From the NCBI GenBank assembly GCA_026702755.1, contig JAPPBX010000081.1, positions 90,273-154,272 of the forward strand: a stretch of 64,000 bases of DNA, read 5' to 3'. The notes beneath the pieces were generated by a model, which was given only the letters and a program-made list of their open reading frames with translations, was not told where the DNA came from and did no database searches. Shown in pieces: positions 51,000-60,655 of the stretch (its first letter is position 1; the number at the start of each line of letters is the position of its first letter). The DNA comes from Candidatus Poribacteria bacterium. Its GTDB lineage: Bacteria; Poribacteria; WGA-4E; WGA-3G. A program made the position numbers and the translations under genes.

Positions 51000-53030
51000 C
51001 TAACGGCGATTCGCACTGGCTATCTTCGTTTCCGTGGGGAACTGAATAATCTCAGACGTACTATCTACGCCGCTTTCCTCTGTCAAGAACGTGCGGTTTG
51101 GCTGATATGTTGGGACCAATTCTTGGAATTTGGATACAATGCCTTCGGAATCTAACGCATCCGCGAGTTGTGAGAGTTCTTCAATCTGAGAGAGAAGTTG
51201 GCGTTCCTCTATCTCTTCCATTTGTGCAACGAAGATACGTTGGTGCTTTGTTGCTGTAACACCTTCTTGTGGTGTCAAGAGTTCTTCATACAATTTTTCA
51301 CCAGGTTCTAAACCTGTGAATGCGATCTTGATGTCTCTGTCTACCTCAAGTCCAGAGAGCCGAATGAGGTCTTGGGCGAGGTCAAGAATCTTAATCGGGT
51401 CCCCCATATCTAACATCAGAATTTCGCCACCATTGCCCATAGCACCCGCTTGGATAAGGAGTTGCACAGCTTCTGGAATCGTCATAAAATAGCGGGTTGC
51501 TTCGCGGTGTGTAACAGTGACGGGTCCCCCTTTGGCGATCTGACGTTTGAAATTGGGAATCACGCTTGCGCGACTTCCAATAACGTTTCCGAAGCGCACA
51601 GAGATAAACTTTGTTCCGTTCTGTCTCGCTTTACATTGAATCAATTTCTCCGTCACACGTTTGGAAGCACCATAGACACTCGTCGGATTCACCGCTTTAT
51701 CGGATGAAACGAGGATAAACGCCTCCACTTTGTGTTTGATAGCAGCATCAATCAGGTTTTGGGTGCCGAGGATGTTGTTCTTGACGGCTTCGTCCGGATG
51801 ATTTTCCATGAACTTGACGTGCTTGTGCGCAGCGGCGTGGAAAATAATATGAGGACGGTATTTACGCGTAATTTGTGAAACTTTGGCGTTATCTCGAATG
51901 TCACCGATAACTAAAGCACGATTAAGCTCCGGTTCAGATTCGCGGAGTTCTATGTCCGTGTGGTAAATGCTGTTTTCACCCCGTCCGAAAAGGATAAGCA
52001 GTTCCGGGTTTAATTTCGCCACTTGACGACAGAGCTCAGAACCGATTGAACCCCCTGCACCCGTTACCATCACGCGTTTACCGGAGAGATATTTTGAGAC
52101 TTCAGCGATGTTCATTTGTGAAGTAGAGCGATTCAATAGATCTTCAAATCGAACCTCCCGGATCTGATTGACACTGGCTCTCCCTTCAAGGATCGCGTGA
52201 ATATTGGGAACGATTTTAAATTGACAGCCCCGATATTCGCACTGCCGAATAATATCGCGGATCTTACCACCCGGTGCTGACGGGATAGCGATGACAACCT
52301 CATCAATCTCACGCTTTCGAGCAATATAGGTTAGGTCACGGGTCGTACCGAGTACTTCAAGCCCCGCAACACTTCTACCAACTTTATGTGGCGCATCATC
52401 AATAAAACCTATTGGAACATACCCTTTCTCAGGATGATTTCTCAGTGAGCGCACCACACCGATGCCTGTTTCACCCGCACCCACAATGAGTACTTTTGTT
52501 GGGGGCTTTCGCGTCGTCAATCGCGATTGAGAGCTCGTTTTTGCTAAATCTATGTGCCTTTGGGAGTTCTGACTTACAGAGCGTCCATCTCCCTGAAGGA
52601 TTTGGGCAGAGAACTTGGTAAATCCGATAAGTGCGAAGTTATAAAATCCATCAATTAAGAATAGGACCCAAGCGATTTTCAGGAGCATCGAAAGCCCAAT
52701 AAGCCCTACAGTCGCTACGATCATTGCGGTGGCTAATGTGCGAAATTCCTTTACAGAGGCATACTTCCATATCGGCTTGTACAGGTTGAAAGCCAGCAGC
52801 AGACCGACGCGGACTATCGTGACGACAGCGGCGGCACCAATGCCGACAAGATGCTGAGGCTGGAATGGGGATGTGTCCGCACTTTGCAATAGAGCGGAGA
52901 GCCAGGTGGATTGTTCTAATAGGTCAAGACCGAATTGTCGGCTGGTCAGATAAGCGAATAGAAACGCGATATTGACGAGAAGTACATCAATAATAACTGT
53001 AAAACTCCACTTTATTTTCGGTTTATCCAT
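51000..53030 (-). CDS. CapD/WbpM-like nucleotide-sugar 4,6-dehydratase/epimerase
   Basis: 676 residues. Four or five membrane helices lie in the first ~150. A CoA-binding-like Rossmann unit follows (VLIVGAGETGIGVVRSLRNH, ~185). The main SDR domain begins VMVTGAGGSIGSELCRQVAK near residue 320 and has the active-site segment SSDKAVNPTSVYGASKRVTE. It makes UDP-4-keto-6-deoxy or epimerised amino sugars for surface glycans. A separate insert of ~30 residues after the helices is polar and low-complexity. Genes on either side are a GT4 and the initiating sugar transferase. Confidence 0.93.
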   Translation of the reverse strand: MDKPKIKWSFTVIIDVLLVNIAFLFAYLTSRQFGLDLLEQSTWLSALLQSADTSPFQPQHLVGIGAAAVVTIVRVGLLLAFNLYKPIWKYASVKEFRTLATAMIVATVGLIGLSMLLKIAWVLFLIDGFYNFALIGFTKFSAQILQGDGRSVSQNSQRHIDLAKTSSQSRLTTRKPPTKVLIVGAGETGIGVVRSLRNHPEKGYVPIGFIDDAPHKVGRSVAGLEVLGTTRDLTYIARKREIDEVVIAIPSAPGGKIRDIIRQCEYRGCQFKIVPNIHAILEGRASVNQIREVRFEDLLNRSTSQMNIAEVSKYLSGKRVMVTGAGGSIGSELCRQVAKLNPELLILFGRGENSIYHTDIELRESEPELNRALVIGDIRDNAKVSQITRKYRPHIIFHAAAHKHVKFMENHPDEAVKNNILGTQNLIDAAIKHKVEAFILVSSDKAVNPTSVYGASKRVTEKLIQCKARQNGTKFISVRFGNVIGSRASVIPNFKRQIAKGGPVTVTHREATRYFMTIPEAVQLLIQAGAMGNGGEILMLDMGDPIKILDLAQDLIRLSGLEVDRDIKIAFTGLEPGEKLYEELLTPQEGVTATKHQRIFVAQMEEIEERQLLSQIEELSQLADALDSEGIVSKFQELVPTYQPNRTFLTEESGVDSTSEIIQFPTETKIASANRR

Positions 53031-53142
53031 ATTCCCTCCTCAAGAAATTTTTTGACTATTGGGATTTTCGCTCAGTTTTTTCTCTTATCAAAAGTGTCGA
53101 AAACCGGATACCGCTTAGAGATAAGTACCTTTTCAGTTATAA

Positions 53143-54381
53143 TTACGAGTCTTCTTTCAATTTCGGTACATGAACTGCTTGCGTGTAAACATGCTTTAAG
53201 CGATCACCAATAGCCTCCCAACTGTAATTGGTTTCGACGCGCGTTCTGGCAGTTCGCGCAAGTCTTTCCCGCAAATGCTCGTCATTGAGCAAATGAACCA
53301 CGTTTTCAGCAAAGTCGGTGGGTGTGTCAGCGACGAGCAATTCCTTGCCAATGTCTGCCTCCAACCCCATTGCACCCACAGGAGTTGTAACGACAGGCAC
53401 GCCCATTGCCATCGCCTCTAAATTTTTGGTTTGTATGCCCGACCCAGCCCGTAAAGGCGCAACAAAGACTGACGCTTTTTCAAAATAGGGACGGACATCC
53501 GGTACATAGCCTGTAACAACGACACCATCCTGTGCCTCAAGCCGCTTTACCGGATCCGATGGATGATTGCCTACTATGTAAAACTCCGCCTGCGGATGCT
53601 GTTCTCGAATGCGCGGGAATATCTCATTGCAGAAATAGATCGCGGCATCTGCGTTAGGAAAATAGTTCATTGTCCCCGTAAAGAGCAGCGACGGCGCGGA
53701 TTGAACTGTAGACTTTGGTTGAAAATAGTCAAGATCAACCCCCATCGGGACTATCGACAAATTGAGATTGTTATCTTGTTTCAAGAGATAGTCACGATCG
53801 AAGCGGGCAACAACGGTGCCACAGTCAAAAGCCTTCATAATATCGACTTCGTAACGCCGCACCCGATTTTCCTCCAATTTTACCAAAAAACGTTTTGGAG
53901 TGCAATCTAATTTAATTTTCGCGAGCCAAGGATTGCTTTCAAGTTCCGCCCGTCGGCTGAGATTCAATGCCAACGAATCACACAAGTCTAAGACTTTGAC
54001 AGGTCCCTGTACCGCTGCCACGTATTGTCCCATCCGAAATAGGTGTGCGTGAATCAACTCGAAATCCTCTTGTTCGAGGAGTTCGTCAATCTTCCGTTGC
54101 ATCTGTGGCGCGTACCAATAATGCAGCTGAAGCGGACGACGCGATAAGCAGTGGAACCCTGTATTCATAAGGGCGAAAGAACGGTGGAAACGCACCCACT
54201 CTACACGTTCACAAAAAGGTTCTAAATGCTTCGCTGATTCAATATCGCTCTCAGATTCAGCAAAATAAACGACGGTTACGGCATGTTCTTCCGAAAGCTG
54301 CTTGATAAAGTTGTATGACCGGATCCGATCGCCTCGATGCGGTGGATACGGACACCGGAGGCTTAAAAATAAAATCTTCAT
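53143..54381 (-). CDS. Glycosyltransferase family 4, TIGR03087-like
   Basis: 412 residues with the GT-B fold. The N-terminus MKILFLSLRCPYPPHRGDRI and the segment SRRPLQLHYWYAPQMQRKID resemble the TIGR03087 group often linked to exosortase-dependent polysaccharide loci. The C-terminal donor site is PLRAGSGIQTKNLEAMAMGV followed by TTPVGAMGLEADIGKELLV. The start overlaps the stop of the Trm112-like gene (TAATG). No exosortase or PEP-CTERM gene is seen here, so only the transferase role is supported. Confidence 0.9.
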   Translation of the reverse strand: MKILFLSLRCPYPPHRGDRIRSYNFIKQLSEEHAVTVVYFAESESDIESAKHLEPFCERVEWVRFHRSFALMNTGFHCLSRRPLQLHYWYAPQMQRKIDELLEQEDFELIHAHLFRMGQYVAAVQGPVKVLDLCDSLALNLSRRAELESNPWLAKIKLDCTPKRFLVKLEENRVRRYEVDIMKAFDCGTVVARFDRDYLLKQDNNLNLSIVPMGVDLDYFQPKSTVQSAPSLLFTGTMNYFPNADAAIYFCNEIFPRIREQHPQAEFYIVGNHPSDPVKRLEAQDGVVVTGYVPDVRPYFEKASVFVAPLRAGSGIQTKNLEAMAMGVPVVTTPVGAMGLEADIGKELLVADTPTDFAENVVHLLNDEHLRERLARTARTRVETNYSWEAIGDRLKHVYTQAVHVPKLKEDS

Positions 54382-54584
54382 TAACGTAATTCTTCGTCGG
54401 GCATCTCTGCTTCATCAATAAGCATGACTGGAATGCCTTCGCGGATTGGGTAGCGACGCTTACACGCACCGACACACACCAGTTTCTGTGCTACTTCATC
54501 ATGTCTTATCTCGCCTTTACATGCCGGACATGCGAGGATATCAAGTAACGTTTTTGAGAGCGTATATGCGTTTTCCGAATTCAA
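54381..54584 (-). CDS. Trm112-like/UPF0434 zinc-ribbon protein
   Basis: About 67 residues. The core LLDILACPACKGEIRHDE...CVGACKRRYPIREGIPVML has the family's zinc-type Cys pair CxxC and the conserved YPIREGIPVML. The start is read as TTG at 54584, with AAGGAG seven bases upstream; the ATG at 54629 would add a segment unlike the family and lacks such a site. It overlaps the next gene by one base. Trm112 proteins activate methyltransferases; the bacterial partner here is unknown. Confidence 0.82.
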   Translation of the reverse strand: MNSENAYTLSKTLLDILACPACKGEIRHDEVAQKLVCVGACKRRYPIREGIPVMLIDEAEMPDEELR

Positions 54585-54641
54585 AGCGATTCTCCTTACG
54601 TACCAATTGAATGCCTCTGAAGGCTCCATAGTGCAGTATTA

Positions 54642-57434
54642 TTAAGCACCATGGCATCTCTTGTATTTCTTACCACTTCCGCAAGGGCACGGAGCATTTC
54701 TGCCAACCTTAGGCATGTTTCCCATTGCCTGTTGTGAAGCAAATTCAGCATCACCAGGAGCTGCGGCTGCACGCCTACCTTGAGGACTCCTCTGCTGTGG
54801 TCTACGCTGTCTTCCAGCTCGCTGACTGGGGGCGCGGCGTGGTGCTTCAGTATTAACACGAGATTTGAAGATAAACTCACTGACCTGTTCCTCAATTTGT
54901 TGATACATACTCTCAAAAACAGCGAGTGCCTCGTTTTTGAAAACGACAATCGGATCTTTACCCCCGTATCCTGCACCAAATCGAATACCTTCCTCAATAT
55001 AGTCGATGTTATGGAGATGTTCCTTCCAATGATCATCAATCCTGTCCAAAAGGAGCAAGCGTTCAAGGACGCGCATCATCTCCGGACCCATTTCGGCTTC
55101 ACGCGCCGCATAAGCGGCACGCAGCATTTCCAAAGTCTGTTCCTGAATTTCTTCTGGGTCTGCCTGTGCCAAGGGTGCTTTCCAAGTTGGCTCGATGGGG
55201 AATGTGCTCGTCAACCACTGCTCGAATCTGTCGGGGGTCTCAAGCGGATCTCCTACTTTTTCTCCCATGTTATCCTCGATTCCATCTCTAACGACTCTAT
55301 CAATCATCCCCCAAATCGTAGTTTTAAGGGATGCAGGAACCTTGGCATCCTTGTCAGCGAGTGCTGCAAGCCCACCCTCCTCTACTGTGCTTTCGTATTC
55401 CGATAATTCTGCTACATCTGTAGCGGAAGTCAAGACGGTATCGCGTAAGGTATAGATAGTGTCACGCTGTGTATCCATAACATCGTCAAACTTGAGGAGG
55501 TTTTTGCGGACTTCAAAAAACATCTGTTCAACGCGAGTCTGTGCTTTCTCAATAGATTTCGTAACCCACGGATGTTCTAAGGGAACATCTTCATCCATCC
55601 CAACGCGTGTCATCAATCCTTGCAAGCGTTCAGATCCGAATTTCCGCATCAATTCATCTTCAAGAGAGAGATAGAATCGGGATGAACCCGGATCTCCTTG
55701 TCTACCGGAACGACCGCGAAGCTGATTGTCGATACGTCGGGACTCATGACGTTCCGTGCCGACGATATGAAGTCCACCAGCGGCTAATACACTCTTTTTG
55801 TTTTCTTCGCAAATCGCTTCCGCTTCCGCAAGTGCTGCCTGAAATTCCTCAGACTCCGGGGACAGTGCTTCTGTCTTCGCTTTCTGCTTCCGCAGCGTTT
55901 CCATTGCCATACCTTCCGGATTACCGCCGAGAAGAATGTCCACACCCCTACCTGCCATATTTGTTGCGATTGTTACAGCACCGGGGGAACCTGCTTGTGC
56001 GATGATATCGGCTTCGCGGGCGTGCTCCTTGGCATTCAAAATCTGATGTCGGATTTTTCGATGTTTGGTTCTGAGCATTTTACTCAGTTTCTCAGAGTTT
56101 TCAATCGAAATGGTACCGACGAGTACCGGACGACCCTTTTCGTGCTGTTCGACAATATCCTCTAAGACAGCGTTATATTTTGCGTCCTCAGTCCTATAAA
56201 TCTGGTCAGCATGATCAGCCCGGATCATAGGTTCGTTAGTTGGGATAACAGAGACCTCTAATCCGTAGATATGCGCGAATTCGTTCGCTTCGGTAGCAGC
56301 AGTACCCGTCATACCCGCGAGTTTATCGTATAAGCGGAAGTAGTTTTGGTAGGTAATCTTGGCACCAGTTTCACTTTCCTCCACGACCTTAACGCGTTCC
56401 TTCGCCTCAATTGCTTGATGGAGCCCTTCACTGAGCCGTCTACCGATCTGTTTTCGTCCTGTGAATTCGTCAACGAGAAGCACTTCACCGTTTTCGACAA
56501 GATAATCGACATCACGTTTATAGAGTTGGTGCGCAGTGAGAGCCTGATTGACGTGATGCACCATAGCGATGTTGGTGTGTTCATAGAGGTTACCTACGCC
56601 AAGACGACGCTCGACCTCCTCAACGCCTTCGTCGGTCAGCGTTACACTGCCTCTCGATTTTCCCTGTTGGTCGATTTGAAAATGTTCGCCTTCCCGAAGT
56701 TGTGCAACGACGCTGTTAATTTGCCTGTAAAGTTCTGGCGGTTTACCGGAAGGTTCTGAGATGATGAGCGGTGTACGCGATTCATCAATGAGGATGCTGT
56801 CAACTTCGTCAAGGATGGCATAGACATGTCCTCGTTGGGTTTTATCTTCAACTGAGAGTGCTTTGTTGTCCCAGAGGTAATCGAACCCAAATTCGCTGTG
56901 AACGCCATAAGTGATGTCTGCCTTGTATCCAAGCCTTTTCTGTTCGCGGGGCATTAAGCTAAGTGTTAAACCAACCGAGAGTCCGAGAAAGTTATAAATC
57001 TTTCCCATCCATTCCGCATCACGGCGTGCGAGATAGTCATTGACGGTGGCGAGATGTACACCCTTTCCGGTCAGTGCATTCAGATAAACGGCGAGGGTTG
57101 AGGTGAGCGTTTTGCCTTCACCGGTGCGCATCTCAGCAATGCTTCCTTGATGGAGCGCAACACCTCCCATGATTTGGACATCATAGTGCCGTTGCTTTAG
57201 CGTTCGTACCGCCGCTTCACGAACGACAGCGAAGGCCTCTGGTAAGAGATCATCGAGTGAAGTGCCAGCATCTAACTGTCGACGAAATTCAGGTGTTTTG
57301 GATTGCAGTTGTGCATCGGTGAACTTTTTGATTTCTGGTTCGCGTTGGTTGACGGCTTCAACGATGTCGCGAAATTTTTTGACATCTCGGTCTTCTTTAC
57401 TACCGAAGACTTTGGTTATCACTTTTTGGAACAT
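54642..57434 (-). CDS. secA: Preprotein translocase ATPase SecA
   Basis: 930 residues, full length. Motifs: Walker A MRTGEGKT (102-109), DEVD in [18 protein letters not shown], the preprotein cross-linking domain, and the second nucleotide-binding fold with [16 protein letters not shown] and [20 protein letters not shown]. The C-terminus has a Pro/Arg/Gln-rich linker and the SEC-C zinc finger [14 protein letters not shown], which binds SecB or ribosomes. SecA drives export of the many signal-peptide proteins in this window. Confidence 0.98.
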   Translation of the reverse strand: MFQKVITKVFGSKEDRDVKKFRDIVEAVNQREPEIKKFTDAQLQSKTPEFRRQLDAGTSLDDLLPEAFAVVREAAVRTLKQRHYDVQIMGGVALHQGSIAEMRTGEGKTLTSTLAVYLNALTGKGVHLATVNDYLARRDAEWMGKIYNFLGLSVGLTLSLMPREQKRLGYKADITYGVHSEFGFDYLWDNKALSVEDKTQRGHVYAILDEVDSILIDESRTPLIISEPSGKPPELYRQINSVVAQLREGEHFQIDQQGKSRGSVTLTDEGVEEVERRLGVGNLYEHTNIAMVHHVNQALTAHQLYKRDVDYLVENGEVLLVDEFTGRKQIGRRLSEGLHQAIEAKERVKVVEESETGAKITYQNYFRLYDKLAGMTGTAATEANEFAHIYGLEVSVIPTNEPMIRADHADQIYRTEDAKYNAVLEDIVEQHEKGRPVLVGTISIENSEKLSKMLRTKHRKIRHQILNAKEHAREADIIAQAGSPGAVTIATNMAGRGVDILLGGNPEGMAMETLRKQKAKTEALSPESEEFQAALAEAEAICEENKKSVLAAGGLHIVGTERHESRRIDNQLRGRSGRQGDPGSSRFYLSLEDELMRKFGSERLQGLMTRVGMDEDVPLEHPWVTKSIEKAQTRVEQMFFEVRKNLLKFDDVMDTQRDTIYTLRDTVLTSATDVAELSEYESTVEEGGLAALADKDAKVPASLKTTIWGMIDRVVRDGIEDNMGEKVGDPLETPDRFEQWLTSTFPIEPTWKAPLAQADPEEIQEQTLEMLRAAYAAREAEMGPEMMRVLERLLLLDRIDDHWKEHLHNIDYIEEGIRFGAGYGGKDPIVVFKNEALAVFESMYQQIEEQVSEFIFKSRVNTEAPRRAPSQRAGRQRRPQQRSPQGRRAAAAPGDAEFASQQAMGNMPKVGRNAPCPCGSGKKYKRCHGA

Positions 57435-57496
57435 AATTGCTATCCTATTGAGGCTCCTACTGTGGCACGCTGTGCCAGTAAAGGTGCGAAATTTTA

Positions 57497-58621
57497 TCAG
57501 TTCGCTGTTTCTATGGGTTCTGCGTCAGGTGGTACTAACAAATTCTGTCCATCGAGTTTCTTTCTCACAATCGTATAAACTATCGTGTTGCCAGCGGAGG
57601 CGATTGAAAACAGGTACGCAATAATCAGTCCGGCACTCATGAGCAGCGTAATCGTCAGAAGAGTTGCGGTCACTGGTGTTGTAACTGTCGCTATTCCTGT
57701 TAACGTCGGCATTTGTGTGTTCGTTCCAATATCAAAGACACCAAAATTATTGATATAGGGCAGTGTTGCTAATTTTTCCACAGCCCCACCGAGCCATAAG
57801 TTCGCATAGCCCATGAATTGCTGCAGCGTTTCAGTGTGGAGGAAGTGCATCGGGAGCATCACGATCGAAAAGCCAGCAAGGCAAAAGAGTGCCCAGATAG
57901 GAACGAAAATGAGTTTGATAAGAAACAACATCGCTTCATAACACACTAACAGCCAAGGTTTGTTCCAAACGATTGCGAATTGCTGATAAATTGTTTCAAA
58001 GGCATCGGCACCTGTTGTGGCAACGACAGCTGGCACAAAGAGTAAACTAACACCGAAAACGATTACTATTAACGCCATCAGCACTCCGAGGAAAAAACCG
58101 ATCGGCATAAGCAGCGAGGTGAGTGCAAGGAACGGTTTTCCGACTGCTGGCAGCTTTCCGATTCCCGCAATACAGAGAGGTATCAACGCGAGAAATATCT
58201 GGATGAGAAGTAGACCGATGAACGCACCCAAAACGGATTTCCAATGCCCTTTGAGAAAAGTTACGGCATCGCCGACCGAAAAGAAGAAATCCCCACGAAG
58301 TTGTTCAATGGTAATTTTGGAAACCACGGTGCTTGCCAAGAAGAAGATGCATGCAAGACTGACGACTCCTATCCACATAGCGACTTCAGTTATCTGCTCG
58401 AGTCCCGCGTCCCTGAACGGAGGGACGGGTAAAAGTCCGTATTTGTTCCAAAAATCCTGTGCGGCAGTGCCACCTACAGTGAAAAGGCTGAGATACACCA
58501 AAATTTCATAAATCAGATAAGCGAGTACGAGTCCAATAAGATGAACAGCGATCTTCCGTCCGCTGAATCCGTAACCGATAACTTGGAAAATATCCCTGAA
58601 GTCAAAGTAACGCTTTTCCAT
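57497..58621 (-). CDS. Polytopic membrane protein, function unknown
   Basis: 374 residues with about seven hydrophobic segments, including [20 protein letters not shown] near the N-terminus, the paired helices around [20 protein letters not shown] and [20 protein letters not shown], and a final helix before a charged tail. The pattern, with an [15 protein letters not shown] amphipathic segment, resembles DUF4013-like or glycerophosphoryl-diester membrane domain proteins, but I cannot assign it. It sits upstream of secA in the same direction. Confidence 0.75.
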   Translation of the reverse strand: MEKRYFDFRDIFQVIGYGFSGRKIAVHLIGLVLAYLIYEILVYLSLFTVGGTAAQDFWNKYGLLPVPPFRDAGLEQITEVAMWIGVVSLACIFFLASTVVSKITIEQLRGDFFFSVGDAVTFLKGHWKSVLGAFIGLLLIQIFLALIPLCIAGIGKLPAVGKPFLALTSLLMPIGFFLGVLMALIVIVFGVSLLFVPAVVATTGADAFETIYQQFAIVWNKPWLLVCYEAMLFLIKLIFVPIWALFCLAGFSIVMLPMHFLHTETLQQFMGYANLWLGGAVEKLATLPYINNFGVFDIGTNTQMPTLTGIATVTTPVTATLLTITLLMSAGLIIAYLFSIASAGNTIVYTIVRKKLDGQNLLVPPDAEPIETAN

Positions 58622-58708
58622 GAAGGGTTTCTTCTGCTTTTCTGCTTGTTCTTGTGTATTAATGATACTACAATTTGCGGTATTCTGTCAAGTGTTTATT
58701 TGGTTGTT

Positions 58709-58740
58709 AGTCATCAACCATCAGCAGTCAGCAAGAGTCA
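58709..58740. repeat. CATCAGCAGTCAGC short repeats
   Basis: AGTCATCAACCATCAGCAGTCAGCAAGAGTC, one of six places in the window with this motif family. Confidence 0.5.
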
Positions 58741-58760
58741 GGAATTGGAGTTCCCTTCTA

Positions 58761-59480
58761 TCATTGATGGTCAGCGGAGACTACTTTGGCGGTGACGGGG
58801 AAGGTTAGTGTTCGTTGGTTTGGGAAGTGGACAGTAAGTAGCAATGAAAAGACACCTCTGTCTTTCAGAGGACCGAGTTGGACTGTAACGAGAGAGGTAT
58901 CTGTCCCTAAATTAGGTGTTATCTCCCATGTCAGTGCTTCATGCCCCGATGGCAGAAGGCGGATGTCCGATGTGTCGAGGGGAGCATTCACAATGAGATT
59001 GATGGTCTTTTGATGCATCGTTTCGGGGAGGATATCCCCAAACTCACAAACATCAGGGTCGAGCATCGCGAATCGTTTCGCAGTGGCGATAATTGTCAAA
59101 TAGACAATCGGGGTTTTAGGGCTGTCTGTGAAAATACCAGCGGTTACCGAGGTTTTATCAGGGGGCAGGAGTTCTGGGTTGAGGACTATTTGGAATGTGC
59201 TTCCTTCATCCGGTTGGATAACATCCGGCCCTGTGATTTCAGCGTAACTGCACCCCGTTTGAATCCTATGGATGTGGAGTGTGGTTTCACCGATATTTCG
59301 TGCTGTCAGCGATTGTGTTACAGGACCTTTCCATTCTGGGAGCGTTCCGAAGTGAATCTGTTGCTTTGCAAGGACTAACTCCGCCGGAGATTCATCCCGA
59401 TTGTTAACGAGAACAACAATAAGTCCGGAAATCAACAGTATGGGAATGATGATCGTTGTGATGATTGTGCGTCTGGACAT
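58761..59480 (-). CDS. Membrane-anchored DUF1573-like protein
   Basis: 239 residues. An N-terminal helix (ITTIIIPILLISGLIVVLV) anchors it outside the membrane. Two immunoglobulin-like units follow. The first is DUF1573/ASH-like: QIHFGTLPEWKGPVTQSLTA, IHRIQTGCSY with its Cys, and PDEGSTFQIVLNP. The second (DVCEFGDILPETMHQKTINL) is similar but lacks that Cys. Such proteins are common in bacterial envelopes without a defined role. The intergenic space before the downstream membrane-protein gene holds CAGCAGTCAGC repeats. Confidence 0.72.
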   Translation of the reverse strand: MSRRTIITTIIIPILLISGLIVVLVNNRDESPAELVLAKQQIHFGTLPEWKGPVTQSLTARNIGETTLHIHRIQTGCSYAEITGPDVIQPDEGSTFQIVLNPELLPPDKTSVTAGIFTDSPKTPIVYLTIIATAKRFAMLDPDVCEFGDILPETMHQKTINLIVNAPLDTSDIRLLPSGHEALTWEITPNLGTDTSLVTVQLGPLKDRGVFSLLLTVHFPNQRTLTFPVTAKVVSADHQ

Positions 59481-59595
59481 GGTTTGGATAAAAGGTTGAA
59501 TTCCACTGTCATTTTAACTGAAGTTCTCGGAGCTTCCGACTTACGTTTTGTATAATAACATCACTCAATTTAAAAATGCAAACTTGTTTTTTCGC

Positions 59596-59624
59596 TTGAC
59601 TTTGCAGGTTCTGTGTGCTATTCT
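59596..59624 (+). promoter_or_regulatory. Probable promoter of the second dockerin gene
   Basis: -35 TTGACT (59596-59601), 17-base spacer, -10 TATTCT (59619-59624), about 125 bases before the GTG start at 59749. Confidence 0.5.
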
Positions 59625-59748
59625 AATGAGGGTTTGGGACAAAGATGTATGACGGGTTGAGTCGGAAAAGACGAAGTACCATTAAGATGCCAATGTGGTT
59701 ACAGTCCTTCAAACCGCCACTTGTGTAAACTGATAAAGGAGATATTTA

Positions 59749-60573
59749 GTGATTGAAAAGAGATCTGCCTTTGTGCTGCCGTTGATGCTTTTATTCTTCT
59801 ATACCTCCGCTGTTTCAACAGTAGAAACCCCGAAGTATTATCCGATTGACGTAGGAAATCGGTCGGTGTTGGAGACCGAGGATGGAACTGAAAGGATTAC
59901 TTACACGGTTGAAGCTGCTGAAGAACGTTTTGAAGATAAAGAGATCATACTTCTAAAAAGAAAAGCGGAAACGTCAGGGACAGACGAAACCACCGGTGAA
60001 GTATACTTTGTGCATCTTGACGACGACGGCGTAAAATTGCATAAAGTTGTTGCAGAACTCGGTTCAGTGTTCGGTACAGCAACAGCCGTATTATCGCCCC
60101 CTGTTTTGTTTCTTCCAGCATCATTAGCACTGGGCGATTCGTGGGAGTTTATGTTGGAATCGGAGGTTATACTCACAGGACCGGTTTCAGTCCTCAGTGT
60201 CTACGAAGTTGTTGCTGTAGAAGATGTGGTAACACCCGCGGGGACATTTGAGAACTGCCTTAAAATTAAACTTGATTCAAGAACCGTCTCCACGTTGTCG
60301 GTAAGCCGTTCTACCTCTTACCAATGGATGGCACCGAATATTGGAATTGTTAGGGTTGAGACCGATCAGGAGATTGTCTTTAATTTAGTAAGTTCCAATC
60401 TAATCACGGATACGTCCATTTACGATGTAACGGGTGATGGCGTTGTTAACATATTAGATCTCGTCTTTGTCGCGTCTCTCTTTGGAGAGGTGAATGCAGA
60501 TGCGGATGTGAACGTCGACGGTGTCGTTAATATTTTGGATTTGACACTAATTGCGCAGAATTTCAGCGATTAA
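59749..60573 (+). CDS. Secreted protein with C-terminal dockerin
   Basis: 274 residues. The GTG start has AAAGGAG seven bases upstream. A signal peptide ends near AVSTVET. The middle ~180 residues form a beta-rich domain (YYPIDVGNRSVLETEDGTER, LALGDSWEF, TPAGTFENCLKIKL, YQWMAPNIGIVRVETD) like the DUF3108/lipoprotein-type sandwich seen in other exported proteins. The last ~55 residues are a dockerin with calcium loops DVTGDGVVNILD and DVNVDGVVNILD. It resembles the dockerin of the WD40 protein, so both may dock on the same surface partner. Confidence 0.82.
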   Translation: MIEKRSAFVLPLMLLFFYTSAVSTVETPKYYPIDVGNRSVLETEDGTERITYTVEAAEERFEDKEIILLKRKAETSGTDETTGEVYFVHLDDDGVKLHKVVAELGSVFGTATAVLSPPVLFLPASLALGDSWEFMLESEVILTGPVSVLSVYEVVAVEDVVTPAGTFENCLKIKLDSRTVSTLSVSRSTSYQWMAPNIGIVRVETDQEIVFNLVSSNLITDTSIYDVTGDGVVNILDLVFVASLFGEVNADADVNVDGVVNILDLTLIAQNFSD

Positions 60574-60655
60574 CCTAAAATTCATCGGAAATCGCTAATA
60601 GGGGCGTTGGTCCCATCGGGATCGACCCACCCTTCAACATAGTGAACCTTTCCGC

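Noticed and set aside
53143..54381. Exosortase/PEP-CTERM system suggested by the TIGR03087-like GT
   Set aside because: No exosortase and no PEP-CTERM tail is visible in the window; the transferase alone is not enough.
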